From Bacteroidales bacterium (lineage in GTDB: Bacteria; Bacteroidota; Bacteroidia; Bacteroidales; UBA1402), in the NCBI GenBank assembly GCA_017446025.1, contig JAFSRR010000054.1, positions 1-56,151 of the forward strand: a stretch of DNA of 56,151 nt, read 5' to 3'. The notes under the pieces were generated by a model. That model did no database searches. It saw only the letters and a list, made by a program, of their open reading frames with translations, and had not been told where the DNA came from. Positions within the stretch are counted from its first letter, which is position 1. Each line of letters starts with the position of its first letter. The position numbers and the translations under genes were made by a program. Of the stretch, positions 36,101 through 46,562 are shown in pieces.

Positions 36101-36434
36101 ATGTGCTCTTTTCCGCCATGGAAGCATTGATCACTTTCTGCTCACCGATGGGAATCTCCAGGTCCTCAAAGCCCATATATCTGAACTTTAGCTTATTGGC
36201 TCGATTATTCACCTGAAGGACGTATTCGCCGTCGTAGTTGGTCACCGTTACGGCATAGATACGGTTGCTCGCATCGATTTCAGTCACAGTGACGGAAATC
36301 AGCGGCTCGCCGTCCTCTTTGGCTGTCACCTTGCCTCGCACAATGTTGGCGGTATTGGTCTGAGCCGACACTGTCAGAGTGAACAGGCATGAGAGCAACA
36401 TCATCATGCCGTATTTTGCTATACTCTTCCTCAT
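33138..36434 (-). CDS. SusC/RagA-family TonB-dependent transporter (first triad)
   Basis: 1098 residues. After a signal peptide (LFTLTVSAQ) comes a carboxypeptidase-regulatory-like domain (about 30-105). A TonB-box-like stretch (IDDVVITAK, near 115) and a plug follow, with [23 protein letters not shown] and [29 protein letters not shown]. The last strand ends LFRLRLGF, and the rest is barrel. There is no STN domain, so an anti-sigma signalling role is unlikely. It begins 2 nt after the large fasciclin gene and is followed by its SusD partner. Confidence 0.94.
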   Translation of the reverse strand: [1098 protein letters not shown]

Positions 36435-36436
36435 AA

Positions 36437-39400
36437 CTATTTAACTATCGAACCGGTATTGGTGTTTACACATATAACTCTGCTGGCTGCCTGCAAGTGC
36501 TCGTCCGTGGCATTGGTCGGAGTGGTCGTACCGTTTTCGTAATACTTGCTGACGGCATAAGCCTGCACATAGAGCAAGGAGTCGCTCTCCGCCCTACCCG
36601 TGTTGAAATTGAAATCCTTGGTACCATCCTTGTAGTAGAACAACTTACGACCGTACATGGGATCCACGTCACCAGGGCTGAGCGCAGTCGTGGAGGGGAT
36701 GGTGATCACATTGGCGGGATTGCTGCCCCAATAATATTTGATACCTTTTTCAATGATGACTTGGTTGCCGTTGGCGGCCGTGCCGTTATAGACCACGCCG
36801 TCGCCGTTGTCGTCAACCGCCGTGGTGGCCAGGACAATCAGGTAGTTCTTGTTGGTGGCCGTGTAGTTGAACGTCAGGCTCGGAGCCTTGATCACCGTCA
36901 GGAAGGTGTCGAGCTCGTGGACGGTGGTACGGGCCGAATAGTCCGACAAGGATGCCGAGACATTGGAGATATTCGCACCGCTGAAATACAGGTCGCGGGC
37001 CATCAGGTTGTACAGGTTGTGACTCTTTTCCACCTTGATCGAACCACGCTTGTTGATGCTGTAAGGCACTTCCTGTCCGGTGTTGAAGGAAGTGGCCGGG
37101 ACCAGGATCAGATTCTCGCCGTCCTGGGTGACATTCAGCGTGTAGAACTTACCAGTGGCGGAATTGATAAGCGAAGTTTCGTAAGTGGTGTCCGCAACCT
37201 GATAACCCTTGATGAAGACCGAATTGTCCTGGAAGTGGTATCTCAGGAAGTCCACCATCTTAGCCGTCATCTGACGCTTCTTGGCCTGGTCTGAAGTGGC
37301 ATTGATCTGCGTCCAGGTGGGCAGACCGGCCGCATAGGCCTTGGCCATGGCGGCATTGTTGGGCACATAAAGCGTGTAGTGATATGCGATATAGAACTTG
37401 ACGTTCTGGTCGATCATCGAGGTGTTCTTGATCGAGCTGACAAAAATCAGCTTGTTGGGATCCGAAATATCGGAGCAGGCATTCAGGAAGTCGGTGAATT
37501 CGGTATGGGCCCGCAAGGTCTTGTAAACCGAATTGAAGGGCTGCTGCAGCACCTTGTCCACCATGTAGGTCTTACCGTTGCGGAAGTTCAGGAACTTGGT
37601 CAGGTTGGGCGAATAGGCCGGATCGTTCCAGGCGCCGGAGCTGCCGCCCCAGGTCTGGTTTTGTTCCATGTTGCCGCCACCCCAGATCTTCACGTTGTTG
37701 TCGTCGGTCATCTGGACACGGACATAACCCATTCCCTTGGTCTGGTAGTATTCCTGTTCAGGCTTCAACTCACCTATTATAATATGGTAGTCGAGCATCT
37801 CGTTCATCAAGGCGGTGATGGTGGAACCCGACATCCGGGAATCCTCCGAGCCGACACGCACGCGGGCGCCAGGATCGGACTCATCGATCTGGTAACGGAT
37901 TGCCTCTACGGCATTGTTGTCCTCGTTATAAACGAAATCCAGCACTTCGTGATAAGGCCGGCCCATGGACGAAGGATAGATGTAGTTGCTGATTCCCTCG
38001 TCGCTCGGGACAATGAATGTATAGGGGGGCACATAGCCGTTGGTATAGACCGTCTCCATCGACTTCAGGTAGATGTCGAAGTTCAGGTCGGCCAAGCCTT
38101 TGTTGAAGACGCGGGTGTTCAAACCGACCAGCACCGGTGCCATGACCGAGGCATATTCAACGGGCGGATACACTTTGTTGGTGACATAGACGGCACCGTT
38201 GGTCGTCACACGGGCTTCCTGGACATGCTCCTTGCGGACGCCGATTTCGTCCCACTGCTCGTTCTTCAGTCCGATGAACTTGCTGGGCAGCGAAGTCAGG
38301 AAGGAATATTTCATGTGTGCATTGATGAACTTGCAGGCGATGTCGTTGGGCACACTGTCCCAAACATGATAACGGTCGTAGAGGTAGGAACCTTCGCCCG
38401 TGGGCGAGAAGTACTCCTGCATGGCCTGGTCGTTCGGCACGAAGATGGCTGCCATGTCGTTGCGGCCGTTGCCGTTCCGCTCGTATCCGTTCCAGCCCGG
38501 ATCCAGGATCAGGCGCTCCGATTCAGGGACAGAGGCACCGGCAGGAGTCAGCGTATTGCCGCCGCCCTGCGACAGGGAAGCGAAATAGCGGCGGACATAG
38601 ATGGTGTCTTCCAGGGGGAAATCGGGATGCAACTGACGATAGGTGTTCGAACGGTTGACATCAGGATACGGGGCGCTGAAACGATCCATCAGCGAATTGA
38701 AGACTGTCAGGTTGCTGTTCTTGCGGATGAAGGTGGCCATGTTCTCACGCGGCAGCAACAGGCCGTCCAGGACGTGGATATAACCGTTCTTGCAAGTGAT
38801 GTCCCTCTCTATGATCTTGTGGTTGAGCACAAAGCCGTCGCCTTTCTGATGCTGCAAACCGTTGAACAACACGGCAAAGTCGTCGTCCGTAATGTTGTGG
38901 ACATCGACCAGTTCCTGCAGGATATGGATCAGACGGGGCGAGGTGTTGTCGTTGAGGACATAGATGCCTTTCGCACGGTAGGGGGCGAAGTAAGGATTCT
39001 TGGCTGGCAGGCTCTCCTTCTCGAAATCGAGCATGTCGAGCGGGTCGAGCGAAGTTTCCCGGCGCATGACCATACCCTTGACGTAGCCGGCCTCATAGGA
39101 AAGCATTTCCACCAGGTTGGCGTCGTTCACCATGGAGTATTCCATGATGCGGTTCAGCATCGAGCGGGTGAAATCCTCGAAACAGGTGACACCCTCGTCG
39201 TTGTTGCGGAAATACTCTTCGAATGATTTGTCCTTGCACACGAACATGGTCTTGCTACCGGTCCTGTTGAGGACGTCCTTGTAGTTGCAGGAGTCGATGA
39301 TGCGGACGAAGTAGGTGTAATCCGGATTACCGACCGAGTCACGGTGCGATTTCAGATAATCATAGATGCTTGCACCCAGCCAGTCCGGCTCCCGGTCGTC

Positions 39401-39487
39401 GTAATGATACGGATCCTTACAAGAGGATACACAGACAAGTGCCACAGCCACAAGCACCGACAAAAGGCTTTGTGATCGTTTCAACAT
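36437..39487 (-). CDS. large multi-fasciclin lipoprotein (first triad)
   Basis: 1016 residues with ATG at 39487; an ATG two codons earlier (39493) is equally possible. The lipoprotein signal ends VCVSSC (Cys23). Four FAS1-like domains can be followed by their closing boxes: about 40-242 (NGYIHVLDGLLLP), 245-442 (NGAVYVTNKVYPP), 446-648 (GKTYMVDKVLQQP) and 650-865 (TVHELDTFLTV). A C-terminal region of about 150 residues is unrecognised. Start boxes such as AAIFVPNDQAM and YTLYVPNNAAM support the assignment. It is first in the operon and 2 nt upstream of SusC, so it is likely a surface-exposed accessory of that transporter. Function unknown. Confidence 0.87.
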   Translation of the reverse strand: MLKRSQSLLSVLVAVALVCVSSCKDPYHYDDREPDWLGASIYDYLKSHRDSVGNPDYTYFVRIIDSCNYKDVLNRTGSKTMFVCKDKSFEEYFRNNDEGVTCFEDFTRSMLNRIMEYSMVNDANLVEMLSYEAGYVKGMVMRRETSLDPLDMLDFEKESLPAKNPYFAPYRAKGIYVLNDNTSPRLIHILQELVDVHNITDDDFAVLFNGLQHQKGDGFVLNHKIIERDITCKNGYIHVLDGLLLPRENMATFIRKNSNLTVFNSLMDRFSAPYPDVNRSNTYRQLHPDFPLEDTIYVRRYFASLSQGGGNTLTPAGASVPESERLILDPGWNGYERNGNGRNDMAAIFVPNDQAMQEYFSPTGEGSYLYDRYHVWDSVPNDIACKFINAHMKYSFLTSLPSKFIGLKNEQWDEIGVRKEHVQEARVTTNGAVYVTNKVYPPVEYASVMAPVLVGLNTRVFNKGLADLNFDIYLKSMETVYTNGYVPPYTFIVPSDEGISNYIYPSSMGRPYHEVLDFVYNEDNNAVEAIRYQIDESDPGARVRVGSEDSRMSGSTITALMNEMLDYHIIIGELKPEQEYYQTKGMGYVRVQMTDDNNVKIWGGGNMEQNQTWGGSSGAWNDPAYSPNLTKFLNFRNGKTYMVDKVLQQPFNSVYKTLRAHTEFTDFLNACSDISDPNKLIFVSSIKNTSMIDQNVKFYIAYHYTLYVPNNAAMAKAYAAGLPTWTQINATSDQAKKRQMTAKMVDFLRYHFQDNSVFIKGYQVADTTYETSLINSATGKFYTLNVTQDGENLILVPATSFNTGQEVPYSINKRGSIKVEKSHNLYNLMARDLYFSGANISNVSASLSDYSARTTVHELDTFLTVIKAPSLTFNYTATNKNYLIVLATTAVDDNGDGVVYNGTAANGNQVIIEKGIKYYWGSNPANVITIPSTTALSPGDVDPMYGRKLFYYKDGTKDFNFNTGRAESDSLLYVQAYAVSKYYENGTTTPTNATDEHLQAASRVICVNTNTGSIVK

Positions 39488-39577
39488 ATCCATAGAGTTA
39501 TAGTCTTTGATTTTCTCTCCAAAACAATTACTTTTGCGGCAGTCCAGCCAAAAGCGAGAGACCTTCGCATTCGGACG

Positions 39578-39585
39578 CAAATATA
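39578..39585 (-). promoter_or_regulatory. -7 promoter element of the fasciclin-SusCD operon
   Basis: TATATTTG on the minus strand fits TAnnTTTG and would start transcription near 39571, leaving a leader of about 85 nt. The -33 region is not convincing. No operator-like repeat is visible in the gap to dnaG. Confidence 0.5.
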
Positions 39586-39676
39586 GGCACAATTCTCTTT
39601 ACGACCTAATTCGTTTCAGATAAATAATTATTAAAAAAAAGCAGGGCTGCTCAAAAAAAACTATAAGCGTACCCAG

Positions 39677-41770
39677 ATGATTGATTCGCAGACCATAAGC
39701 AAGATTATGAGTGCCGCCCGCATCGAGGAGGTGATCGGCGATTTCGTCTCCCTGCGCAAGAGAGGGGCCAACTACGTGGGCCTCTGCCCTTTCCACGACG
39801 AAAAAACGCCCTCCTTCAGCGTATCACCCTCCAAAGGCATCTGCAAGTGCTTCAGTTGCGGCAAAGGAGGCAACGTGGTCCATTTCATCATGGAACATGA
39901 GCAGCTTTCCTACTACGAGGCGCTCAAATGGCTGGCGAAGAAGTATCACATCGAAGTCGTCGAAAAAGAGCTCAGTCCCGAGGAACAGCAACGGCGCAAC
40001 GACCGTGAAAGCATGTTCATCATCAATGAATTCGCCCGCGACTTCTTTGTCGATACCCTGCACAATACCCCCGAAGGGCGCAGTGTCGGTCTGAGATATT
40101 TCCAGCAGGAACGCGGACTGCGCGACGACATCATCCGGCAGTTCCAATTGGGATTCAGTCCGGAAAAACGCGACGAGTTGAGTCTCAATGCCCTGCGCAA
40201 AGGCTACAGTAAAGACCTGCTTGTCAAGACCGGTCTCTCAGTCCTGGGCGAAGGCGGCAGCCTTTACGACCGCTACCGCGAGCGCGTCATCTTCCCGGTC
40301 CATACCGTCTCGGGCAAGGTGGTGGCCTTCGGCGGACGCATCCTGAAAAAATCTGACAAGCTGGCCAAATACGTCAACTCTCCCGAATCGGAAATATACA
40401 GCAAAAGTGCCGAGCTTTACGGCCTGTATTTCGCCAAGCAGGCCATTGTCAAGATGGACCGCTGCTTCCTGGTCGAAGGCTACCTGGATGTCATCTCCAT
40501 GCATCAGGCCGGCATCTGCAACGTGGTCGCCTCCTCGGGCACTTCGCTCACCCACGGCCAAATCCGGCTCATCCACCGCTTCACGGAAAACGTCACCGTG
40601 CTCTACGACGGCGATGCCGCCGGTATCAAGGCTTCTCTCAGAGGCATCAACCTGCTGCTCGAGGAAGGGCTCAACATCAAAGTAGTGCTGCTGCCCGAGG
40701 GCGAAGACCCCGATTCCTACGCCCAAAGCCACAGTTCGTCGGAGTTCATGGACTACATCAAGCAAAACGAGACCGACTTTATCCGCTTCAAGACTGCCAT
40801 CCTGCTCAAGGACTGCGGCAACGATCCCTTGAGCCGTGCCTCCCTCATCCAGGACCTGGTCGAGAGCATTGCTCTGATTCCCAATGAAATCATTCGATCT
40901 GAATACATCAAGGAATGCAGCCGATCGCTCGACACCCGCGAGGACATGCTGCTCAAGGAGGTCAACAAACGACGCTGGAAGCAGGCTGAGCGCAACCGGC
41001 AGCAGCGCGACTTGCAGCAACGCTACCAGGACTACCGCCTGCAGCAGACTGGCCAGGCGGCTCCGGCCGGCCAGGCCGCACAGCCCGACATGGCTCCGCC
41101 TTCTGAAGAGGTTCCCTTCCCCACCGAGGCACCGCAACTGGCCCGACCGGGCAACGGGACAGCCGACACCCCTCCCCAGTTGCCACCCAAGCAGGCTGCC
41201 AACAGCATGCACGACTACGAAAAAAACCTGCTCAGGATGATTGTCCGCTATGGTGAGCGCAGTCTCTTCACAGAAGAAGACGGCCACACGGTTTCCGTGT
41301 TGGAATATATCATGGAAGAGCTTCAGATAGACCAGGTTACATTTTCCGATCCCTGCTACCGCAAGATGTACGAAGAGGCATGCCAGCATATCTCAGACCC
41401 CAACTTCGTAGCAGAGCGCTACTTCCTGCAGCACCAGGACAGCCAGGTCAGTCTGACGGCTGCCGAGCTGGTCACCGACCGCTACGAACTGAGCAAGATT
41501 TACCTGCCCGAAGACAACGATTCGATGAGCTTCCGCAAGAAAGTGAAAAGAGAGGAGGACATGCTCGGCGAGCTCATCCCCCACCTCATCGAAGACTGGA
41601 AATACAAAATACTGAAAGACAAAATCAAAGAGGCCATGCAACAGATCAAACAGGCCCAGCGGAGCGGCGACAACCAGGCGGTCATGAAGTGGATGACCAC
41701 CTACCGCGATCTGCGCGAGACCGAAAAAGTGTTTGCCAAAGCCTTGGGAGAAAGAATTATCAGTTTATAA
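39677..41770 (+). CDS. dnaG: DNA primase
   Basis: 697 residues. The zinc ribbon has Cys37, His40, Cys58 and Cys61 (GLCPFHDEKTPSF then CKCFSCGKGG). The TOPRIM core carries LVEGYLDVISMHQAGI and VLYDGDAAGIKA. The C-terminal helicase-binding domain is separated from the core by a low-complexity Gln/Ala/Pro-rich linker (about residues 435-510), a notable feature. DnaG makes the RNA primers for replication and binds DnaB through its C-terminus. It is transcribed away from the fasciclin operon, and I found no clear promoter in the 183-nt gap. The next gene starts 6 nt after its stop. Confidence 0.96.
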   Translation: MIDSQTISKIMSAARIEEVIGDFVSLRKRGANYVGLCPFHDEKTPSFSVSPSKGICKCFSCGKGGNVVHFIMEHEQLSYYEALKWLAKKYHIEVVEKELSPEEQQRRNDRESMFIINEFARDFFVDTLHNTPEGRSVGLRYFQQERGLRDDIIRQFQLGFSPEKRDELSLNALRKGYSKDLLVKTGLSVLGEGGSLYDRYRERVIFPVHTVSGKVVAFGGRILKKSDKLAKYVNSPESEIYSKSAELYGLYFAKQAIVKMDRCFLVEGYLDVISMHQAGICNVVASSGTSLTHGQIRLIHRFTENVTVLYDGDAAGIKASLRGINLLLEEGLNIKVVLLPEGEDPDSYAQSHSSSEFMDYIKQNETDFIRFKTAILLKDCGNDPLSRASLIQDLVESIALIPNEIIRSEYIKECSRSLDTREDMLLKEVNKRRWKQAERNRQQRDLQQRYQDYRLQQTGQAAPAGQAAQPDMAPPSEEVPFPTEAPQLARPGNGTADTPPQLPPKQAANSMHDYEKNLLRMIVRYGERSLFTEEDGHTVSVLEYIMEELQIDQVTFSDPCYRKMYEEACQHISDPNFVAERYFLQHQDSQVSLTAAELVTDRYELSKIYLPEDNDSMSFRKKVKREEDMLGELIPHLIEDWKYKILKDKIKEAMQQIKQAQRSGDNQAVMKWMTTYRDLRETEKVFAKALGERIISL

Positions 41771-41776
41771 GAATTC

Positions 41777-42709
41777 ATGTACTATCTTGAAACCCGCAAC
41801 GTGGTCAAGCAATACAGCGGCCACAAAGCCCTGGACGATGTCAGCATCCAGGTCAACGAAGGCAAGATCTACGGGCTGCTCGGCCCCAACGGCGCCGGCA
41901 AAAGCACCCTGATCCGCATCATCAACCACATCACCGCGCCCGACAGCGGCCAGGTCGTTTTCAACGGCCGTCAGATGACCGAGGCCGACATGGCCAAGAT
42001 CGGCTACCTGCCCGAGGAACGCGGTCTGTATAAGAAAATGAAGGTGGCCGAACAGGCCCTCTACCTGGCCCAGCTCAAAGGCATGACCCGCAACGACGCC
42101 CGCCAGAGCCTCAGACACTGGTTCGAGAAATTCGACATCAAGGACTGGGCCGACAAGAAACTCGGCGAGCTGTCCAAGGGCATGCAGCAGAAAGTGCAGT
42201 TCATCATCACGGTGATGCACCGTCCCGAGTTCCTCATCTTCGACGAGCCATTCAGTGGTTTCGACCCGGTCAACGCCCAGCTCATCCGCAACGAGATACT
42301 GGAACTGAAAGCCCAGGGAGCCACCATCATGTTTTCCACCCACAACATGGCCTCGGTCGAGGAAATCTGCGACGAGATCGGCCTGATCAACCGCTCGCAT
42401 CTGGTACTCCAGGGCGATGTCGACGACATTCGCGAAAGCCACCGGCAGGGCCGGTACCTGGTCAAGGTGCGCCGTCCCGCCGACGAACCGACCGGTCGTA
42501 AGATGCTCGACTCCAGCCTCTATCAGTGGGACAACCTGACCGAAAGCAGCCATTACTGGACATGGCAGTTGCGCAAAGCCGGACAGGCCTCGATGCCCGA
42601 CGTTTTCAAGGAGATTGCCGACCGTTTCGACGTTATTTCCTTCGAGGAGCTCATCCCCGACATGAACGAGATTTTCATCAAGACCGTACAAAATATTGAA
42701 CAACACTAA
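41777..42709 (+). CDS. ABC exporter ATP-binding protein (NatA-like)
   Basis: 310 residues. Walker A is GPNGAGKS (36-43), the signature is LSKGMQQK near 135, Walker B is FLIFDEPFSGFD, and the switch is STHNM. A C-terminal extension of about 90 residues is typical of the NatA/DUF4162 subgroup. It pairs with the permease encoded 12 nt downstream. Family members export sodium, drugs or other small molecules; the cargo here is unknown. It is probably co-transcribed with dnaG (6-nt gap). Confidence 0.93.
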   Translation: MYYLETRNVVKQYSGHKALDDVSIQVNEGKIYGLLGPNGAGKSTLIRIINHITAPDSGQVVFNGRQMTEADMAKIGYLPEERGLYKKMKVAEQALYLAQLKGMTRNDARQSLRHWFEKFDIKDWADKKLGELSKGMQQKVQFIITVMHRPEFLIFDEPFSGFDPVNAQLIRNEILELKAQGATIMFSTHNMASVEEICDEIGLINRSHLVLQGDVDDIRESHRQGRYLVKVRRPADEPTGRKMLDSSLYQWDNLTESSHYWTWQLRKAGQASMPDVFKEIADRFDVISFEELIPDMNEIFIKTVQNIEQH

Positions 42710-42721
42710 AGCATCACGAAG

Positions 42722-44038
42722 ATGAACAAACTGTCTATCATCATACAACGGGAATACTTGTCGAGGGTCCGCAAGAAATCCTTCATCATCATGACCTTCC
42801 TCACCCCTCTGCTCATGGTGGCCCTCATCATGGTGCCCCTGCTGCTTTCCACCGTCAAGAGCAGCAAGACCCAGCTCATCGCCGTCAACGACGAAAGCGG
42901 GCTGTACGCCGGCCGGCTGCAGGACAGCAAAAGCTGGCAGTTTGTCGCAGTCAGCGAGGACATCTCCTCCCTGGCTCCCGACAATCGCAACGATTTCTAT
43001 GCCTGGCTGTCCATCCGCGGCCTGCTGACCGACAGCACCGGCCAGGTCAAGATCTATGCCACCCGGCAGATTCCCATGGACCTCAGCAGCGACATCCGCA
43101 ACCAGCTCGAAAAGATGGCGTCGGACGACAAGATAGCCTCCTACGACATCCCTGAACTGGCACAGATCCTCAAAGAAGTGCACCCTGCCGTCCGCACGGA
43201 AAACATCCTCTGGTCCGACAAGGCCGAAGGACAGGAGATCAAGACCTCTTCCAAGATTTCGATGGTCATCGGCATGGTGGCCACCATGCTCATCTACATA
43301 TTCATCTTCGCCTACGGCAGCATGGTTATGAACGGCGTGGTGGAGGAAAAATCCAACCGCATCGTCGAGATCATCGTTTCCTCGGTCAAGCCCTTCCAGC
43401 TGATGATGGGCAAGATTATCGGCATCGCCTTGGTCGGCCTGACCCAGTTCATCATGTGGATCCTCCTGATCATGCTGCTCAGCACCATCGGCCTGGCTTC
43501 CATGGGATTGCCTGTCGATACGCTCATGTCGGCCAATATGCCGCAGGAAGCCGCATCAATGAATGTCAACCTCAGTGCCGAGGCGCTCAACGGCATCGAG
43601 ATTTTCCAATCGTTCAACTGGACGAGCATCATCATCTGGTTCATCCTTTTCTTCCTGGGCGGCTACCTGCTCTACGCTTCGCTTTTTGCCGCCATCGGAG
43701 GTGCCGTCGACAACAACGAGGATTCGCAGCAGTTTACCCTGGCCATCACCATCCCGGTGCTGCTGGCCTTGTATATCGGCATCTACGGCGCCATGAACCC
43801 CGACGGGCCGCTGGTGTTCTGGTGTTCGTTCATTCCCTTCTTCTCGCCCGTGGTGATGATGGTACGACTGCCCATGGGCGTGCCTTTCTGGCAGATAGCC
43901 CTCTCGTTCGGGCTGTTGGTCGTCACTTTCCTGCTCTGCGTCAAGCTGGCGGCCAAGATCTACCGCACCGGCATTTTGATGTACGGCAAGAAAGTCACCT
44001 ACAAAGATTTGTGGAAATGGATACGATATAAGTCATAA
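42722..44038 (+). CDS. ABC-2 type permease (NatB-like)
   Basis: 438 residues. One N-terminal membrane helix (SFIIMTFLTPLLMVALIMVPLLL) is followed by a periplasmic domain of about 140 residues, then five or six membrane helices. The motif GVVEEKSNRIVEIIVSSVKPFQLMMGK lies between helices 2 and 3 and is characteristic of NatB-type permeases. It forms the membrane part of the exporter with the preceding ATPase. Confidence 0.92.
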   Translation: MNKLSIIIQREYLSRVRKKSFIIMTFLTPLLMVALIMVPLLLSTVKSSKTQLIAVNDESGLYAGRLQDSKSWQFVAVSEDISSLAPDNRNDFYAWLSIRGLLTDSTGQVKIYATRQIPMDLSSDIRNQLEKMASDDKIASYDIPELAQILKEVHPAVRTENILWSDKAEGQEIKTSSKISMVIGMVATMLIYIFIFAYGSMVMNGVVEEKSNRIVEIIVSSVKPFQLMMGKIIGIALVGLTQFIMWILLIMLLSTIGLASMGLPVDTLMSANMPQEAASMNVNLSAEALNGIEIFQSFNWTSIIIWFILFFLGGYLLYASLFAAIGGAVDNNEDSQQFTLAITIPVLLALYIGIYGAMNPDGPLVFWCSFIPFFSPVVMMVRLPMGVPFWQIALSFGLLVVTFLLCVKLAAKIYRTGILMYGKKVTYKDLWKWIRYKS

Positions 44039-44044
44039 TAGTAT

Positions 44045-44052
44045 TATCTTTG
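44045..44052 (+). promoter_or_regulatory. -7 promoter element upstream of rsfS
   Basis: TATCTTTG, a full match to TAnnTTTG, lies 20 nt before the rsfS start and 7 nt after the permease stop. A clear -33 is not seen, as the region is inside the coding end of the permease gene. Confidence 0.6.
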
Positions 44053-44071
44053 GCGAACCAAGATTTTATCA

Positions 44072-44431
44072 ATGACAAGCAACAAGACACTCATCAAACA
44101 CATCACCGATGCCATCCAGGAGCGCAAAGGCCAGCAGATCACCCTGGTCGATCTAACCGGTCTAGACAACTCCGTGTGTGATTATTTCGTCATTTGCGAA
44201 GGCACCTCCAACACCCAGATCCTGGCCATCACCGACCATATCGAAGACTACGTGCGCGAGCACTGCAAGGCCAAGCCCTACTCCTGCGAAGGCCAGCGCA
44301 ACGCCCTGTGGATCGCCATGGACTACGGAGACATCATGGTACACATATTCAACCATGAAGCCCGCCAGTTCTACGACCTGGAGCACCTGTGGTCGGATGC
44401 CGCCCTGACCGAGATACCCTCCCTCAGTTAA
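44072..44431 (+). CDS. rsfS: ribosomal silencing factor RsfS
   Basis: 119 residues of the RsfS/DUF143 family, with DNSVCDYFVICEGTSNTQILAI near residue 32, RNALWIAMDYGDIMVHIF, and FYDLEHLWSDA at the end. RsfS binds ribosomal protein uL14 and blocks joining of the subunits when nutrients are short. The gene is followed by ftsH after 20 nt. Confidence 0.96.
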   Translation: MTSNKTLIKHITDAIQERKGQQITLVDLTGLDNSVCDYFVICEGTSNTQILAITDHIEDYVREHCKAKPYSCEGQRNALWIAMDYGDIMVHIFNHEARQFYDLEHLWSDAALTEIPSLS

Positions 44432-44451
44432 TTTCCCGTCAAACCCGTATC

Positions 44452-46557
<2,106 letters not shown>

Positions 46558-46562
46558 AAACC

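Noticed and set aside
24788..39487. The two fasciclin-SusCD triads as a recent tandem duplication
   Set aside because: Signal peptides, plug motifs, lengths and numbers of FAS1 domains differ throughout, and no long nucleotide repeat is visible between the units.
39627..39665. A hairpin-like GCAGGGCTGC flanked by A-runs before dnaG
   Set aside because: The stem is only 4 bp with a 4-nt loop. On the plus strand it is followed by A, not T, and on the minus strand no gene lies upstream to be terminated.
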